Shown here: piece by piece, positions 53,818 to 63,384 of the stretch
Layout: the number at the start of each line of letters is the position of its first letter
Numbering within the stretch: position 1 is the first letter of the stretch
Assembly (NCBI RefSeq): GCF_001428625.1
Contig: NZ_LMIE01000030.1
Location: 293,993-357,992, forward strand
Source: Hydrogenophaga sp. Root209
GTDB lineage: Bacteria; Pseudomonadota; Gammaproteobacteria; Burkholderiales; Burkholderiaceae_C
Direction: 5' to 3'
Length of the DNA stretch: 64,000 nucleotides
Notes under the pieces: generated by a model
What the model was told of the DNA's origin: nothing
The model's input: only the letters and a program-made list of their open reading frames with translations
Databases searched by the model: none
Program-made: the position numbers and the translations under genes

Positions 53818-54105
53818 TCACTGGGCCGGGATCACCGGCGAGGCAGCGTTGTTGCGCGCCTGGTGGGCCGGCTGCAGCTTGGCCAGCGCGTCGATACGGG
53901 CCTGGCCTTGCAGTGCATGGGCGGCCTTGAAGTCGCGCTGGTAGTCGGCCTTGTTGAGCACCGGGTCGGCACCATTGATGGCGAAGAAGGCAGCGGTCAG
54001 GCTGGCCGCCACGCCCACCAGCGGCGCCCCTACCACCAGCCACATCTGCGGGGTGCGCCACCAGGCGGGGGCCGGGGCAGTCGTCATGGCATGGGATGAA
54101 TTCAT
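53818..54105 (-). CDS. ccoH: FixH/CcoH-like protein, short form
   Basis: 95 residues, one N-terminal membrane segment (about 17-42, PQMWLVVGAPLVGVAASLTA) and a short periplasmic part with DPVLNKADYQRDFKAAHALQ. FixH/CcoH proteins normally have about 150-170 residues, so this is a short version without most of the periplasmic domain. AGGAG precedes the start. It lies between ccoG and a small membrane gene, as expected for ccoH, which helps assemble cbb3 oxidase. Confidence 0.7.
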   Translation of the reverse strand: MNSSHAMTTAPAPAWWRTPQMWLVVGAPLVGVAASLTAAFFAINGADPVLNKADYQRDFKAAHALQGQARIDALAKLQPAHQARNNAASPVIPAQ

Positions 54106-54130
54106 GGAAATCTCCTGAAAAGGGGCTGGG

Positions 54131-55582
54131 TCAACGCGGCACGAGGAAGGCGGCCTTCTCGGTCACGCGGGCCACGTCGTCGCCGGTGGAACTGATGTCG
54201 AACTGGATCGGGTGTGAGCCGGTTTGCGCAGTGCCGGGCGGAATCTGAACCCGCACCGCGGCCGATCGCACCTCGGTGGGCAACACCTCGACCTCGGTGA
54301 CCGGGTCCAGCGTGATGCCCGGCAAGCCAGAGACCGTGATGGCGTAGCGCTGCGTCTTTTCGGTGGCGTTCATGATCTGCAGGCGGTACACGTTTTCGAT
54401 GCGGCCCTGCTCCACCATGCGCGCGAGCGACCCGCGGTCGCGCATCACGTCCACCCGCAGGGGCGTTCGCATGAACAGGCTCACACCCACTGCGGCGGTG
54501 ATGGTCAACAGAATGGCCGAGTACACCAGCACACGTGGTCGCATGGCGCGCCGCAGCATCTGCTTCGTGTCCCAGCCCTGCGCCATGCCGTTCTGGGTTG
54601 AAAACTTGATGAGTCCACGTGGGTAGCCAACCTTGTCCATCACGTCATCACACACGTCAACGCAGGCCGCGCAACCGATGCACTCGTACTGCAGGCCCTT
54701 GCGGATGTCGATGCCGGTGGGGCAGACCTGCACACACAAGGTGCAGTCCACGCAAGAGCCCAGACCCAGCGCCACCGGGTCGGCCTTCTTCGAGCGCGGC
54801 CCACGCGGCTCGCCACGCTTCTCGTCGTAGGTCACGATCATCGTGTCGTTGTCGAACATCGCGCTCTGGAAACGCGCATAAGGGCACATGTACTTGCACA
54901 CCTGCTCGCGCAGGAAACCGGCGTTGCCGTAGGTGGCGAAGCCGTAGAAGAAGATCCAGAAGGTCTGCCAGGGTCCGAGCGAGGCGGCCAGGGACAAGGC
55001 AGCGAGCTCGCGGATGGGCGTGAAGTAGCCGACGAAGGTGAAGCCTGTCCACAGCGCAAAGGCGATCCACAGCACCTGCTTGAGCACGCGCTTGCCGAGC
55101 TTGGATGCCGACATGCCGGCTGCGTCCAGCCGCAGGCGCGCCGAGCGGTCGCCCTCCACTTTCTTTTCGATCCACAGGAAGATCTCGGTGTAAACGGTCT
55201 GCGGGCAGGCAAAGCCGCACCACAGCCGCCCCGCCACCGCGGTGAACAGAAACAGCGAGAGCGCCGAGATCACCAGCAGGCCCGTGAGGTAGATGAAGTC
55301 CTGCGGGTAGAGCACCAGACTGAAGATGTAGAAGCGGCGCACCTCCAGATCGAACAACACGGCCTGGCGCGCATTCCACTCCAGCCAGGGCAGACCGTAA
55401 AAAACGATCTGCGTGATCCACACCATGAGCCAGCGCCAGTTGGAGAACACCCCCGAGACCGAGCGCGGGTGGATCTTCTGGCTCGCCGCATACAACGACA
55501 CCATCGTCTCATCGTCCACCGCTGCGGGCACGATGGGAATGACGGTGGCTGAAGGCTTGGTGGTGGACACGGGGGGTTTCAA
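54131..55582 (-). CDS. ccoG: Cytochrome c oxidase accessory protein CcoG (FixG/RdxA)
   Basis: 483 residues with five or so membrane helices, two [4Fe-4S] ferredoxin clusters (CVDCTLCVQVCP and CIGCAACVDVCDDVMDKVGYP) and a C-terminal Ig-like domain (QRYAITVSGLPGITLD). CcoG is a Cu2+ reductase for the CuB site in cbb3. It has FACPQTVYTEIFLWIEKKVE GD in the N-terminal half. Follows ccoP by 6 bases. Confidence 0.95.
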   Translation of the reverse strand: MKPPVSTTKPSATVIPIVPAAVDDETMVSLYAASQKIHPRSVSGVFSNWRWLMVWITQIVFYGLPWLEWNARQAVLFDLEVRRFYIFSLVLYPQDFIYLTGLLVISALSLFLFTAVAGRLWCGFACPQTVYTEIFLWIEKKVEGDRSARLRLDAAGMSASKLGKRVLKQVLWIAFALWTGFTFVGYFTPIRELAALSLAASLGPWQTFWIFFYGFATYGNAGFLREQVCKYMCPYARFQSAMFDNDTMIVTYDEKRGEPRGPRSKKADPVALGLGSCVDCTLCVQVCPTGIDIRKGLQYECIGCAACVDVCDDVMDKVGYPRGLIKFSTQNGMAQGWDTKQMLRRAMRPRVLVYSAILLTITAAVGVSLFMRTPLRVDVMRDRGSLARMVEQGRIENVYRLQIMNATEKTQRYAITVSGLPGITLDPVTEVEVLPTEVRSAAVRVQIPPGTAQTGSHPIQFDISSTGDDVARVTEKAAFLVPR

Positions 55583-55588
55583 CCGGAC

Positions 55589-56506
55589 TCAGTTGGCCGC
55601 AACCGGCGGCTTGTTGGACATGCCCCAGACATAGGCTGTGAGCACGTGGATCTGGTCGGCGTTGAGCTTGGCCGCCTGCGCCGGCATCTGGTTGGTGAAG
55701 CCATTGGTCACGGCGCGCGTGATGGCTTCTTCGCCCCAGCCGTGCAGCCAGACGCCGTCGGTCAGGTTGGGTGCGCCCAGCGCGGTGTTGCCCTTGCCAT
55801 CGGCGCCGTGGCAGGCGGCACACACGGCGAACTTGGCGCGACCTTGTGATGCGCGCACCGAGTCGTGCGGCGTGGCCGACAGGCTCAAGACGTAGTGGGC
55901 CACGTTGCGAACATCATCGGGCGTTCCCACGACAGCGGCCAGGGGCGGCATCATGCCGATGCGCCCTTGTGTGATCGTGGTCTTGATGGCGGCGGGGTCT
56001 CCGCCGTGCAGCCAGTCACCGTCGGTGAGGTTGGGAAAGCTGCGGGCGCCACGCGCGTCCGAACCGTGGCACTGGGCGCAGTTGTTCATGTACAGCCGCT
56101 CTCCGACCGCCATGGCCGGCGCGTCACCGGCCAGCTGCTCGGGCGACAGGCCATTGAAACGCGCGTAGATGGGGGCGATGTCCTTCTGCGCCTTGTCCAC
56201 CTCAGCCTGGTGCTGGCCTTGCGATGTCCAACCCAGCAGACCCTGGTATTTGCCGAAGGTGGGGTACAGCACGCCGTAGACCAGCGCAAAGATCACCGTG
56301 ATGATGAAAAGGTACACCCACCAGCGTGGCAGGGGGTTGTTCATTTCTTGCAGGTCCTCGTCCCACACGTGGCCGGTGGTGTTGTCGGCCCGGGCCTTGA
56401 CCTTGGTCGTACCGCTGATCCAGAGCAGGACCGCGCAGGCCAGGATGCTGACCAGGGTCAACCCGGCCACATACCAGGACCAGAATTCGCTGGTGAAATC
56501 ACTCAT
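55589..56506 (-). CDS. ccoP: Cytochrome c oxidase cbb3, subunit III
   Basis: 305 residues, two membrane helices (about 8-30 and 62-80) and two c-type heme sites, CAQCHG and CAACHG, each followed by a methionine ligand segment. VGYG-type IGMMPPLAAVVGTPDDVRNV is typical. DEDLQEMNNPLPRWWVYLFI is the CcoP signature. Transfers electrons to CcoO/CcoN. Confidence 0.96.
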   Translation of the reverse strand: MSDFTSEFWSWYVAGLTLVSILACAVLLWISGTTKVKARADNTTGHVWDEDLQEMNNPLPRWWVYLFIITVIFALVYGVLYPTFGKYQGLLGWTSQGQHQAEVDKAQKDIAPIYARFNGLSPEQLAGDAPAMAVGERLYMNNCAQCHGSDARGARSFPNLTDGDWLHGGDPAAIKTTITQGRIGMMPPLAAVVGTPDDVRNVAHYVLSLSATPHDSVRASQGRAKFAVCAACHGADGKGNTALGAPNLTDGVWLHGWGEEAITRAVTNGFTNQMPAQAAKLNADQIHVLTAYVWGMSNKPPVAAN

Positions 56507-56539
56507 GATGTTTCTCTTGTTCTGACTGGTTCGCGGGGT

Positions 56540-56677
56540 TCATTCGTCCTGAAAAGGCAGCTGCGCTGCCTCATCGAAGCGTTCCTTGTTCCGCTTGGAC
56601 CAGGCCCAGGCGACGATGCCCAGGAAGGTCAGCATGCTGACCACGGTGACGATGCTGCGCAGGTCGTTGATGTCCAT
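56540..56677 (-). CDS. ccoQ: Cytochrome cbb3 subunit CcoQ
   Basis: 45 residues, too short for ordinary gene calling: MDINDLRSIVTVVSMLTFLG, one helix and then AWAWSKRNKERFDEAAQLPF QDE. It lies between ccoO and ccoP with 16- and 33-base gaps, the standard place. The ending QLPF-QDE is the family mark. CcoQ stabilises CcoP in the complex. Confidence 0.93.
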   Translation of the reverse strand: MDINDLRSIVTVVSMLTFLGIVAWAWSKRNKERFDEAAQLPFQDE

Positions 56678-56693
56678 GGTGTCCTCCGTGGGG

Positions 56694-57320
56694 TTACTTG
56701 ATCGCGGTGCCAAGCACCTGCAGATAGGCCACCAGCGCGTCGAGCTCGCTCTTGCCCTTCACGTCGGCAATGGACGCTGCGATCTCGTCGTCGGTGTAGG
56801 GCGCGCCCAATGTGCGCAGCACCTCCATGCGCCGGGGAACACCGGCTTCTTTGACCACATTCTTCTCAAGCCACGGGTAGGCCGGCATGTTCGACTCGGG
56901 CACCAGGTCGCGCGGGTTGGTCAGGTGCACGCGGTGCCACTCGTCGCTGTAGCGCCCGCCCACGCGGTGCAGGTCGGGCCCGGTGCGCTTGCTGCCCCAC
57001 TGGAAGGGCCGGTCGTACACGAATTCACCCGCCAGCGAGTAGTGTCCATAACGCAGCGTCTCGGCCTGCAGCGGCCGGATCATCTGCGAGTGGCAGTTGT
57101 AGCAACCTTCTCGCACGTAGATGTCGCGCCCGACAATCTGCAGCGCGGTGTAGGGCTTGAGACCCTCCACCGGCTGGGTGGTGGATTTCTGGAAGAACAG
57201 TGGAACGATCTCCACCAGTCCACCCACCGCGATCACCAGCACGATGAGCACGATCATCAGGAAGTTGTTGGTCTCGATCCGCTCGTGGGTGAAACCCTGG
57301 ACTTTGTCTTGGTTGGCCAT
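56694..57320 (-). CDS. ccoO: Cytochrome c oxidase cbb3, subunit II
   Basis: 208 residues. N-terminal membrane helix and a single c-heme site [20 protein letters not shown], then [20 protein letters not shown] and the methionine ligand segment [11 protein letters not shown]. Ten bases after ccoN. Confidence 0.97.
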   Translation of the reverse strand: MANQDKVQGFTHERIETNNFLMIVLIVLVIAVGGLVEIVPLFFQKSTTQPVEGLKPYTALQIVGRDIYVREGCYNCHSQMIRPLQAETLRYGHYSLAGEFVYDRPFQWGSKRTGPDLHRVGGRYSDEWHRVHLTNPRDLVPESNMPAYPWLEKNVVKEAGVPRRMEVLRTLGAPYTDDEIAASIADVKGKSELDALVAYLQVLGTAIK

Positions 57321-57330
57321 GGTGTTGTCC

Positions 57331-58776
57331 TCAGGCGTGAGCAGGGTTGAGCGCGGGGATGCGCACGTCCTGCGCCAACCCGGTCTTGACCGTCATGAAC
57401 GTGTTCCACAACATCACCAGCATGCCGCCCAGGTAGAGCAATCCGCCGAGCAGCCGGATCACGTAGAAGGGGAAGGTGGCCTTCACCGACTCAACAAAGG
57501 TGTAGGTCAGGCTGCCGTCGGGGTTGACCGAGCGCCACATCAGGCCCTGCATCACACCGGCAATCCACATGGCCGCGATGTAGAGCACGATGCCGATGGT
57601 GGCGACCCAGAAATGGACTTCGATGGCCGGCACCGAATACATCTTCTTCTGGCCGTACAGGCGTGGAATCAGGTAGTACATGGAGCCCATGGTCACCAGA
57701 CCCACCCAGCCCAGGGCGCCGCTGTGCACGTGGCCCACGGTCCAGTCGGTGTAGTGGCTGAGGGCGTTGACCGTCTTGATGGACATCATCGGACCTTCAA
57801 AGGTCGACATGCCGTAGAACGAGAGCGAGACGATCAGGAAGCGCAGGATCGGATCGTCGCGCAGTTTGTGCCAGGCGCCCGAGAGCGTCATGATGCCGTT
57901 GATCATGCCGCCCCAGCTGGGCGCGAGCAGGATGAGCGAGAACACCATGCCCACCGACTGTGTCCAGTCGGGCAGCGCGGTGTAGTGCAGGTGGTGCGGG
58001 CCGGCCCACATGTAGGTGAAGATCAGGGCCCAGAAGTGAACGATCGACAGGCGATACGAGTAGACGGGACGCTCGGCCTGCTTGGGGATGAAGTAATACA
58101 TCATCCCGAGGAAGCCGGCCGTGAGGAAGAAGCCCACCGCGTTGTGGCCATACCACCACTGCACCATGGCGTCCTGCACCCCGGCGTAGGCCGAGTAGGA
58201 CTTGAAACTGTCCACCGGAAGCGCCGCGCTGTTGACGATGTGCAGCATGGCCACGGCCAGGATGAAGGCGCCGAAGAACCAGTTGGCCACGTAGATGTGG
58301 CGCACCTTGCGTTTGCCGATGGTGCCGAAGAACACCACCGCGTAGGCCACCCAGACCACCGCGATCAGGATGTCGATCGGCCATTCGAGTTCAGCGTATT
58401 CCTTGCCCTGCGTGAGGCCCAGCGGCAGCGTGATCGCAGCCAGCACGATCACCAGTTGCCAACCCCAGAAGGTGAAGGCTGCCAGGCCATCGGAGAAGAT
58501 GCGCGTCTGGCAGGTGCGCTGCACCACGTAGTAGCTGGAGGCAAAGAGCCCGCAGCCACCAAAGGCAAAGATCACCGCGTTGGTGTGCAGCGGCCGCAAC
58601 CGGCCATAAGACAACCACTCGATGCCCAGATTGAGCTCGGGCCAGGTGAGCTGGGCCGCGATGATCACGCCCACCAGCATCCCCACCACCCCCCACACCA
58701 CCGTCATGATGGCGAACTGCCGCACCACTTTGTCGTTGTAGACCGCCGACTGGCTGGTCTTGTTTGTCACGGACAT
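57331..58776 (-). CDS. ccoN: Cytochrome c oxidase cbb3, catalytic subunit I
   Basis: 481 residues, twelve helices. Low-spin heme histidines and CuB/high-spin ligands in [37 protein letters not shown] and [16 protein letters not shown], as in CcoN. TGAGGAG precedes the start. A good FNR box lies 60 bases upstream of the start codon, followed by a plausible transcription start near 58801. Confidence 0.97.
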   Translation of the reverse strand: MSVTNKTSQSAVYNDKVVRQFAIMTVVWGVVGMLVGVIIAAQLTWPELNLGIEWLSYGRLRPLHTNAVIFAFGGCGLFASSYYVVQRTCQTRIFSDGLAAFTFWGWQLVIVLAAITLPLGLTQGKEYAELEWPIDILIAVVWVAYAVVFFGTIGKRKVRHIYVANWFFGAFILAVAMLHIVNSAALPVDSFKSYSAYAGVQDAMVQWWYGHNAVGFFLTAGFLGMMYYFIPKQAERPVYSYRLSIVHFWALIFTYMWAGPHHLHYTALPDWTQSVGMVFSLILLAPSWGGMINGIMTLSGAWHKLRDDPILRFLIVSLSFYGMSTFEGPMMSIKTVNALSHYTDWTVGHVHSGALGWVGLVTMGSMYYLIPRLYGQKKMYSVPAIEVHFWVATIGIVLYIAAMWIAGVMQGLMWRSVNPDGSLTYTFVESVKATFPFYVIRLLGGLLYLGGMLVMLWNTFMTVKTGLAQDVRIPALNPAHA

Positions 58777-58835
58777 GCTGAAACTCCTCACAAATATCGC
58801 TGGTTGAAGTGTCTTGCGCGCGGGAGCGCGGCGCC

Positions 58836-58849
58836 TTGACTTACATCAA
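58836..58849. promoter_or_regulatory. FNR box upstream of ccoNOQP
   Basis: TTGACTTACATCAA matches TTGAT-N4-ATCAA at nine of ten positions. Its centre is 66 bases from the ccoN start codon; a class II site at -41.5 would put the transcript start at about 58801, giving a 25-base leader. It sits between the ccoS stop and the ccoN start. Confidence 0.85.
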
Positions 58850-58855
58850 GCGGGC

Positions 58856-58993
58856 TCAATCGTTCTTGAGTATCCGCTCTCCTTCTCGCTCGATGTTGTC
58901 GAATTGCCCGGCCTGCAAGGCCCACCAGAACACGCCGATGATTCCGAACACGAGCAGCACGGAGAGCGGGATCAGCAGATAGAGAACGTCCAT
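58856..58993 (-). CDS. ccoS: cbb3 assembly protein CcoS
   Basis: 45 residues: MDVLYLLIPLSVLLVFGIIG then VFWWALQAGQFDNIEREGER ILKND. One membrane helix and the FWWA...GQFDN-type signature of CcoS, which is needed for cofactor insertion in CcoN. It lies between ccoI and ccoN. Confidence 0.92.
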   Translation of the reverse strand: MDVLYLLIPLSVLLVFGIIGVFWWALQAGQFDNIEREGERILKND

Positions 58994-59035
58994 GGTGGGC
59001 GGGCTTTCGGAATCGTTGGAGGGGGTCGGTCCATG

Positions 59036-61429
59036 CTACGCCGTTGCGGGCGCAGCAACCGGATGGGCTGGCGAACGATCGGGGGTCTTTCCGGCCAGGC
59101 GCAGGGCGTTGCCGATCACCAGCAACGAACTGCCCGCCATGCCCAGGCCGGCCAGCCAGGGCGGCATCCAGCCCACCAGAGCGAATGGCACGGCCACCAC
59201 GTTGTAGGCCGCCGCCCAGACAAGGTTTTGCCGTACCACGCGCAGCGTGGCGCGCGCCTGAGTGAGCGTGTGCACCACATCCATCACCTGACCACCCTGG
59301 ATCACGTAGTCGGACTGGGCCTGGGCCAGCGGCGCGGCCTGGCCCAGCGCGAACGAGGTGTCAGCACGCGCGAGCACCGGGCCGTCGTTGAGGCCGTCAC
59401 CCACCATGGCGATCTTCAGGCCCTGTGCTTGCAGACGGGTCACTTCCACCAGCTTCTGCTCGGGTGTGGCGCCGGCGATCACGTGGTCCACCCCCACCGC
59501 CTGGCCCACCGACTCGGCGGCCCCCGCGCGGTCACCCGACAGCAGCCAGGTGCGCACGCCCAGCGCGCGCAGCGCCTGCACCGCCTCGCGGGCGTCTTCG
59601 CGCAGGGCTTCTTCCAGCGTGAAGCTGGCCATCCAGCCAGCGTCGTCGCTCAGGTGGACGCGCGGTGCGTCCTCGGGCGTGCCCGGTCCGGGCGCGCCGC
59701 AGAACGCGGCAGATCCCAGCCGCACGCCGGTGCCGCCGGGCAGGCGGGCTTGCATACCCTGCCCGGCCACTTCGGTCACATCCATCAGTTGCAACCCCGA
59801 CCCGTGGCTGGCCAGGGCACGGGAGACCGGGTGCAACGAGCCCGCCGCCAGCGCGCCCGCCAGGGCCAGCGCCTGCTCGCGGCTCATGCCGGCCCGCGTG
59901 CTCACCTCGCGCAGCGCCAGGCGGTCGTGGGTCAGCGTGCCGGTCTTGTCGAACACCACGGCGTTGATGCTGGCCAAGGTCTCGAACGCCTGCAGCCGGC
60001 GCACCAGCACGCCGCGGCGCGCCAGCGCGCCGGCCGAACTCAGCATGGCCGCCGGTGTGGCCAGCGACAGCGCACACGGGCAGGTGACGATGAGCACCGC
60101 CACCGCCACGGCGAGTGCCCGCGTGTGATCGATCTGCCACCAATAGACACCTGCCACGGCGGCCGCCAGCAATACCAACACCAGAAACGGCGCGGCGACG
60201 CGATCGGCCAGGACGGCCAGACGCGGCTTCTCGGTGGAAGCCTGCTCCATCAGCTTGACGATCTGGGCAAAGCGCGTGTCGCGCCCCACCAGGGTCACGC
60301 GCATGCGCACCGGGCCACCCAGGTTGAAGCTGCCCGCCACCACGCCCTGCCCTTGCGCGCGGGTCACCGGGCGTGATTCGCCGGTGAGCAAGGCCTCGTC
60401 CACCGTCGCGCGCTCGCTCAGCAGTTCCCCGTCGGCCGGAAAGGCCTGCCCTGCCTGCACCCGCACCGCGTCACCCACCACCAGGCGGCGGATCGACACC
60501 GTCTCCAGTCCTTTGGCGGTCTCGCGCTCGCAGACCTCGGGCAGGCGGTTCATCAGGCTGTCGAGCGCGCCGGCTGTGCGGTCGCGCGCCTTGAACTCCA
60601 GATAACGCCCGCCGAGCAGGAAGAACACAAACATGGTCAGCGAATCGAACCAGACTTCCGCGCCCCAGGGGCCGGTGGGGTCGAAGGTGGCGGCCGAGCT
60701 CACCAGGAAGGTGACCAGGATGCCGATGGACACCGGTGTGTCCATGCCCACGCGGCCGTGCTTCAGGTCGCGCCAGGCGCTCTCGAAGAACGGACCGCTG
60801 GCGAAGAACACCACCGGCAGGCTGATCACCCAGCTCGCCCAGCGCAGCAACTGGTCGATGTCGGCCGGGATCTCGCCCGGCTCGGTCACATACGCGGGCC
60901 ATGCGTACATCATCACCTGCATCATGCAGAAGCCCGCCACGAACAAGCGCCACAAACCCTGGCGCGTCTCGCGCAAGCGCTCGCTGATGCCCAAGGCCTG
61001 CTGCATCGGCAGCAAACGGTAACCGCGCTCGCCCACCACTTGCGCCAGGGCCGACATGCGGGTGGCCCGCGGATCCCAGCGCAGCGTGAGCCGGCGCGTG
61101 GCCGCGTGCACGCGCGCCTGCACAACCCCCGGCAGGCCCTGCAAGGCCGACTCCACCGTGTCGGCGCAGGCCGCGCAATACATGCCCTGCACCATCAACA
61201 CCGACTCGGCGACCTCGCCTTCGGTCTGCTCGATGCGCAGGGTGAAGGTCTCCTGCTCCACCGGGTCGTCGAGCACGGCGAAATTGTCGGTGACGGTGAG
61301 CGGACCCCGGTGGTCGCCCAACCAACCGGCCGCTGGCGGGACAGGTGCGGGGTCGGCGCGCGTGGGCCGCACCGGGAGCGTGGTCGCGGCCTGATTCATG
61401 GCTGGAGGGTAAGCGGGGTGTTCTTTCAT
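59036..61429 (-). CDS. ccoI: Copper-transporting P1B-type ATPase for cbb3 assembly
   Basis: 797 residues if started at MKEHPAYPP (a second ATG at 61399, MNQAATTL, gives 787). Heavy-metal-associated domain MVQGMYCAACADTVESALQG, ion-channel CPC in IVTCPCALSLATPAAMLSSA, phosphorylation motif VFDKTGTLTHDRLAL, HP in AAGSLHPVSRALASHG and hinge MVGDGLNDGPVLARADTSFA. FixI/CcoI-type, with the long N-terminal extension before the HMA domain. It exports copper to the periplasm for the CuB centre. Confidence 0.94.
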   Translation of the reverse strand: MKEHPAYPPAMNQAATTLPVRPTRADPAPVPPAAGWLGDHRGPLTVTDNFAVLDDPVEQETFTLRIEQTEGEVAESVLMVQGMYCAACADTVESALQGLPGVVQARVHAATRRLTLRWDPRATRMSALAQVVGERGYRLLPMQQALGISERLRETRQGLWRLFVAGFCMMQVMMYAWPAYVTEPGEIPADIDQLLRWASWVISLPVVFFASGPFFESAWRDLKHGRVGMDTPVSIGILVTFLVSSAATFDPTGPWGAEVWFDSLTMFVFFLLGGRYLEFKARDRTAGALDSLMNRLPEVCERETAKGLETVSIRRLVVGDAVRVQAGQAFPADGELLSERATVDEALLTGESRPVTRAQGQGVVAGSFNLGGPVRMRVTLVGRDTRFAQIVKLMEQASTEKPRLAVLADRVAAPFLVLVLLAAAVAGVYWWQIDHTRALAVAVAVLIVTCPCALSLATPAAMLSSAGALARRGVLVRRLQAFETLASINAVVFDKTGTLTHDRLALREVSTRAGMSREQALALAGALAAGSLHPVSRALASHGSGLQLMDVTEVAGQGMQARLPGGTGVRLGSAAFCGAPGPGTPEDAPRVHLSDDAGWMASFTLEEALREDAREAVQALRALGVRTWLLSGDRAGAAESVGQAVGVDHVIAGATPEQKLVEVTRLQAQGLKIAMVGDGLNDGPVLARADTSFALGQAAPLAQAQSDYVIQGGQVMDVVHTLTQARATLRVVRQNLVWAAAYNVVAVPFALVGWMPPWLAGLGMAGSSLLVIGNALRLAGKTPDRSPAHPVAAPATA

Positions 61430-61433
61430 GGGC

Positions 61434-61447
61434 TTGATCCAAGTCAA
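61434..61447. promoter_or_regulatory. FNR box between ccoI and the universal stress gene
   Basis: TTGATCCAAGTCAA matches TTGAT-N4-ATCAA at nine of ten positions. Its centre is 41.5 bases upstream of about 61482, and TACCCT at 61469-61474 fits a -10 box for the uspA-like gene. For the divergent ccoI it would put transcription near 61399, on the second ATG. Confidence 0.82.
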
Positions 61448-61508
61448 CCACGAAGCGCTCACCTGCGCTACCCTGCGGACTCAAACAACAACTTTGAAGG
61501 AGCAAGCC

Positions 61509-61952
61509 ATGTACAAGCGCATCCTGGTGGCCACCGACGGCTCAAAACTCTCCAAGATGGCGGTGGAGCATGCCCTCACCCTGGCCGACCTGACCGGTGC
61601 CGAGGTCGTGGCCCTGAAGGTGATTCCCCGCTATCCACAAACCTATTTCGAAGGTGGCGTGGCGCTGGCAGCCGCGGAGATCGCACGAATCGAAGCCCAG
61701 TGGAACGAGGAAGCCCTGGCCGTGGTGAACGCGGTGAAATCGGCCGGGCAGCTGCGCGAGGTGAAGGTCAAGCCGGTCACCGTGAAATCCGACCTGATCG
61801 CCGAGGCCATCATCGCCACGGCCAAGCGCAGCAAATGCGACCTGATCGTGATGGCCTCGCACGGCCGCCGAGGCCTGAAGCGACTCTTGCTGGGCAGCGA
61901 GACCCAGCAGGTGCTGACACATTCGCACACGCCCGTTCTCGTGCTGCGATGA
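61509..61952 (+). CDS. Universal stress protein (UspA family)
   Basis: 147 residues, MYKRILVATDGSKLSKMAVE at the start. ATP-binding motif G-X2-G-X9-G-S/T: MASHGRRGLKRLLLGSETQQ. AAGGAG lies just upstream. An FNR site at the right distance suggests induction when oxygen falls, as for usp genes in other denitrifiers and cbb3-bearing bacteria. Confidence 0.9.
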   Translation: MYKRILVATDGSKLSKMAVEHALTLADLTGAEVVALKVIPRYPQTYFEGGVALAAAEIARIEAQWNEEALAVVNAVKSAGQLREVKVKPVTVKSDLIAEAIIATAKRSKCDLIVMASHGRRGLKRLLLGSETQQVLTHSHTPVLVLR

Positions 61953-62019
61953 CTTGACCTCGGCCTCACAGGCCTGAGAGGGCCGGTGTAGAGTGGGCGC
62001 GCATTCTCGCCCACCCTCC

Positions 62020-63384
62020 ATGCCGCCCTCACCCCACGCCACGCCGACCTTCGTCACCGGCTCCACGCTCAGACACGTCGTCAGCATGACCGCCACCGGC
62101 TCCATCGGGCTGGCGGCGGTTTTTTTCGTTGACGTGCTCAACCTCTTCTACATCGCGCAGCTCGGGCAGAAGGAGCTGGCGGCGGCGGTGGGGTACGCGG
62201 GCACGCTGCTGTTCTTCCTCACCTCGCTGGCCATCGGTCTGTCGATCGCGGCCACGGCATTGGCCTCGCGTGCCCTGGGGCGCGGCGAACGCGAACAAGC
62301 CAAGCTGATCGCGGGGGCCTCGCTGGTGCTCATGGCGCTGTTCATGGGTGGCGCCGTTCTGCTGGTCTACCCCTGGCTGGCCAGGCTGCTCGCACTGCTT
62401 GGCGCCACGGGCGACACCGCCACGCTGGCGCTGCGCTTCACCCGCTGGGTGCTGCCCTCGGCCGTGCCGCTGGGGCTGGGCATGTGCCTGGCGGCGCTGC
62501 TGCGTTCGCTGGGCGATGCACGGCGGGCGATGTTCGTCACGCTGGGCGCAGGTGCCGTCTCGGCCGTGCTCGACCCGTTGTTCATCCTGGTTCTGGGCTG
62601 GGGGCTGGACGGCGCGGCCGTGGCCACGGTGCTGGCGCGATGCTCCATGGTGGTCATTGGCGCGCAGGCGCTGCGGGTGCACGGTCTGTTTGCCTGGCCG
62701 AGTGTGTCGGTGCTGCGCGGCAGCCTCAAGCCGTTCCTGGCCATCGGTGTGCCGGCTGTGCTGACCCAGGTGGCCACACCGGTGGGCAACGCGTTCGTGA
62801 CCGCGGCCATCGCACCGTTCGGCGACAACGCGGTGGCGGGCTGGGCGGTCATCGTGCGCCTGATCCCGGTGGCCTTCGTGGCCTTGTTCGCGCTCTCGGG
62901 CTCGGTGGGACCGATCCTTGGGCAGAACCTGGGCGCTCGTCGGTTCGATCGGCTGCGCAGCACGGTGCGTGACAGCCTGAAGGTGACGCTGGTGTATGTG
63001 CTGTTGGTCTGGCTGCTGATGGCCGTGGGCAGCGGCTTCATCGCTGACGCGTTCGCCGCGCAAGGTGAGGCACGCGAACTCATCGTGTTCTTCTGCGTGT
63101 TCGTGGCCGGCAGCTTTTTCTTTAACGGGGCGCTGTTCGTGGCCAACGCAGCCTTCAACAACCTGGGCTTTGCCTTTTACTCCACCGCGCTCAACTGGGG
63201 CCGCGCCACACTGGGCGTGGCGCCTTTCATCTGGATCGGTGCGCAGTGGTTTGGTGCGCGCGGTGTATTGGCGGGTTACGGCCTGGGTGTTGTGGTGTTT
63301 GGTTTGATGGGGGTGTGGTTGAGTCGGCGGGTGCTGCGGCGGTTGGAGCGGGAAGCCTCTTCTTCAGTCGTTGTTTCCGGCTAG
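62020..63384 (+). CDS. MATE family efflux transporter
   Basis: 454 residues from MPPSPHATPTFVTGSTLRHV, twelve helices in two bundles. MATE segments include GSIGLAAVFFVDVLNLFYIA and QNLGARRFDRLRSTV, with GGTDPL-like LDPLFILVLGWGLDGAAVAT. Such proteins export cationic compounds with Na+ or H+. An in-frame ATG nine codons upstream is an alternative start. Substrate unknown. Confidence 0.85.
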   Translation: MPPSPHATPTFVTGSTLRHVVSMTATGSIGLAAVFFVDVLNLFYIAQLGQKELAAAVGYAGTLLFFLTSLAIGLSIAATALASRALGRGEREQAKLIAGASLVLMALFMGGAVLLVYPWLARLLALLGATGDTATLALRFTRWVLPSAVPLGLGMCLAALLRSLGDARRAMFVTLGAGAVSAVLDPLFILVLGWGLDGAAVATVLARCSMVVIGAQALRVHGLFAWPSVSVLRGSLKPFLAIGVPAVLTQVATPVGNAFVTAAIAPFGDNAVAGWAVIVRLIPVAFVALFALSGSVGPILGQNLGARRFDRLRSTVRDSLKVTLVYVLLVWLLMAVGSGFIADAFAAQGEARELIVFFCVFVAGSFFFNGALFVANAAFNNLGFAFYSTALNWGRATLGVAPFIWIGAQWFGARGVLAGYGLGVVVFGLMGVWLSRRVLRRLEREASSSVVVSG

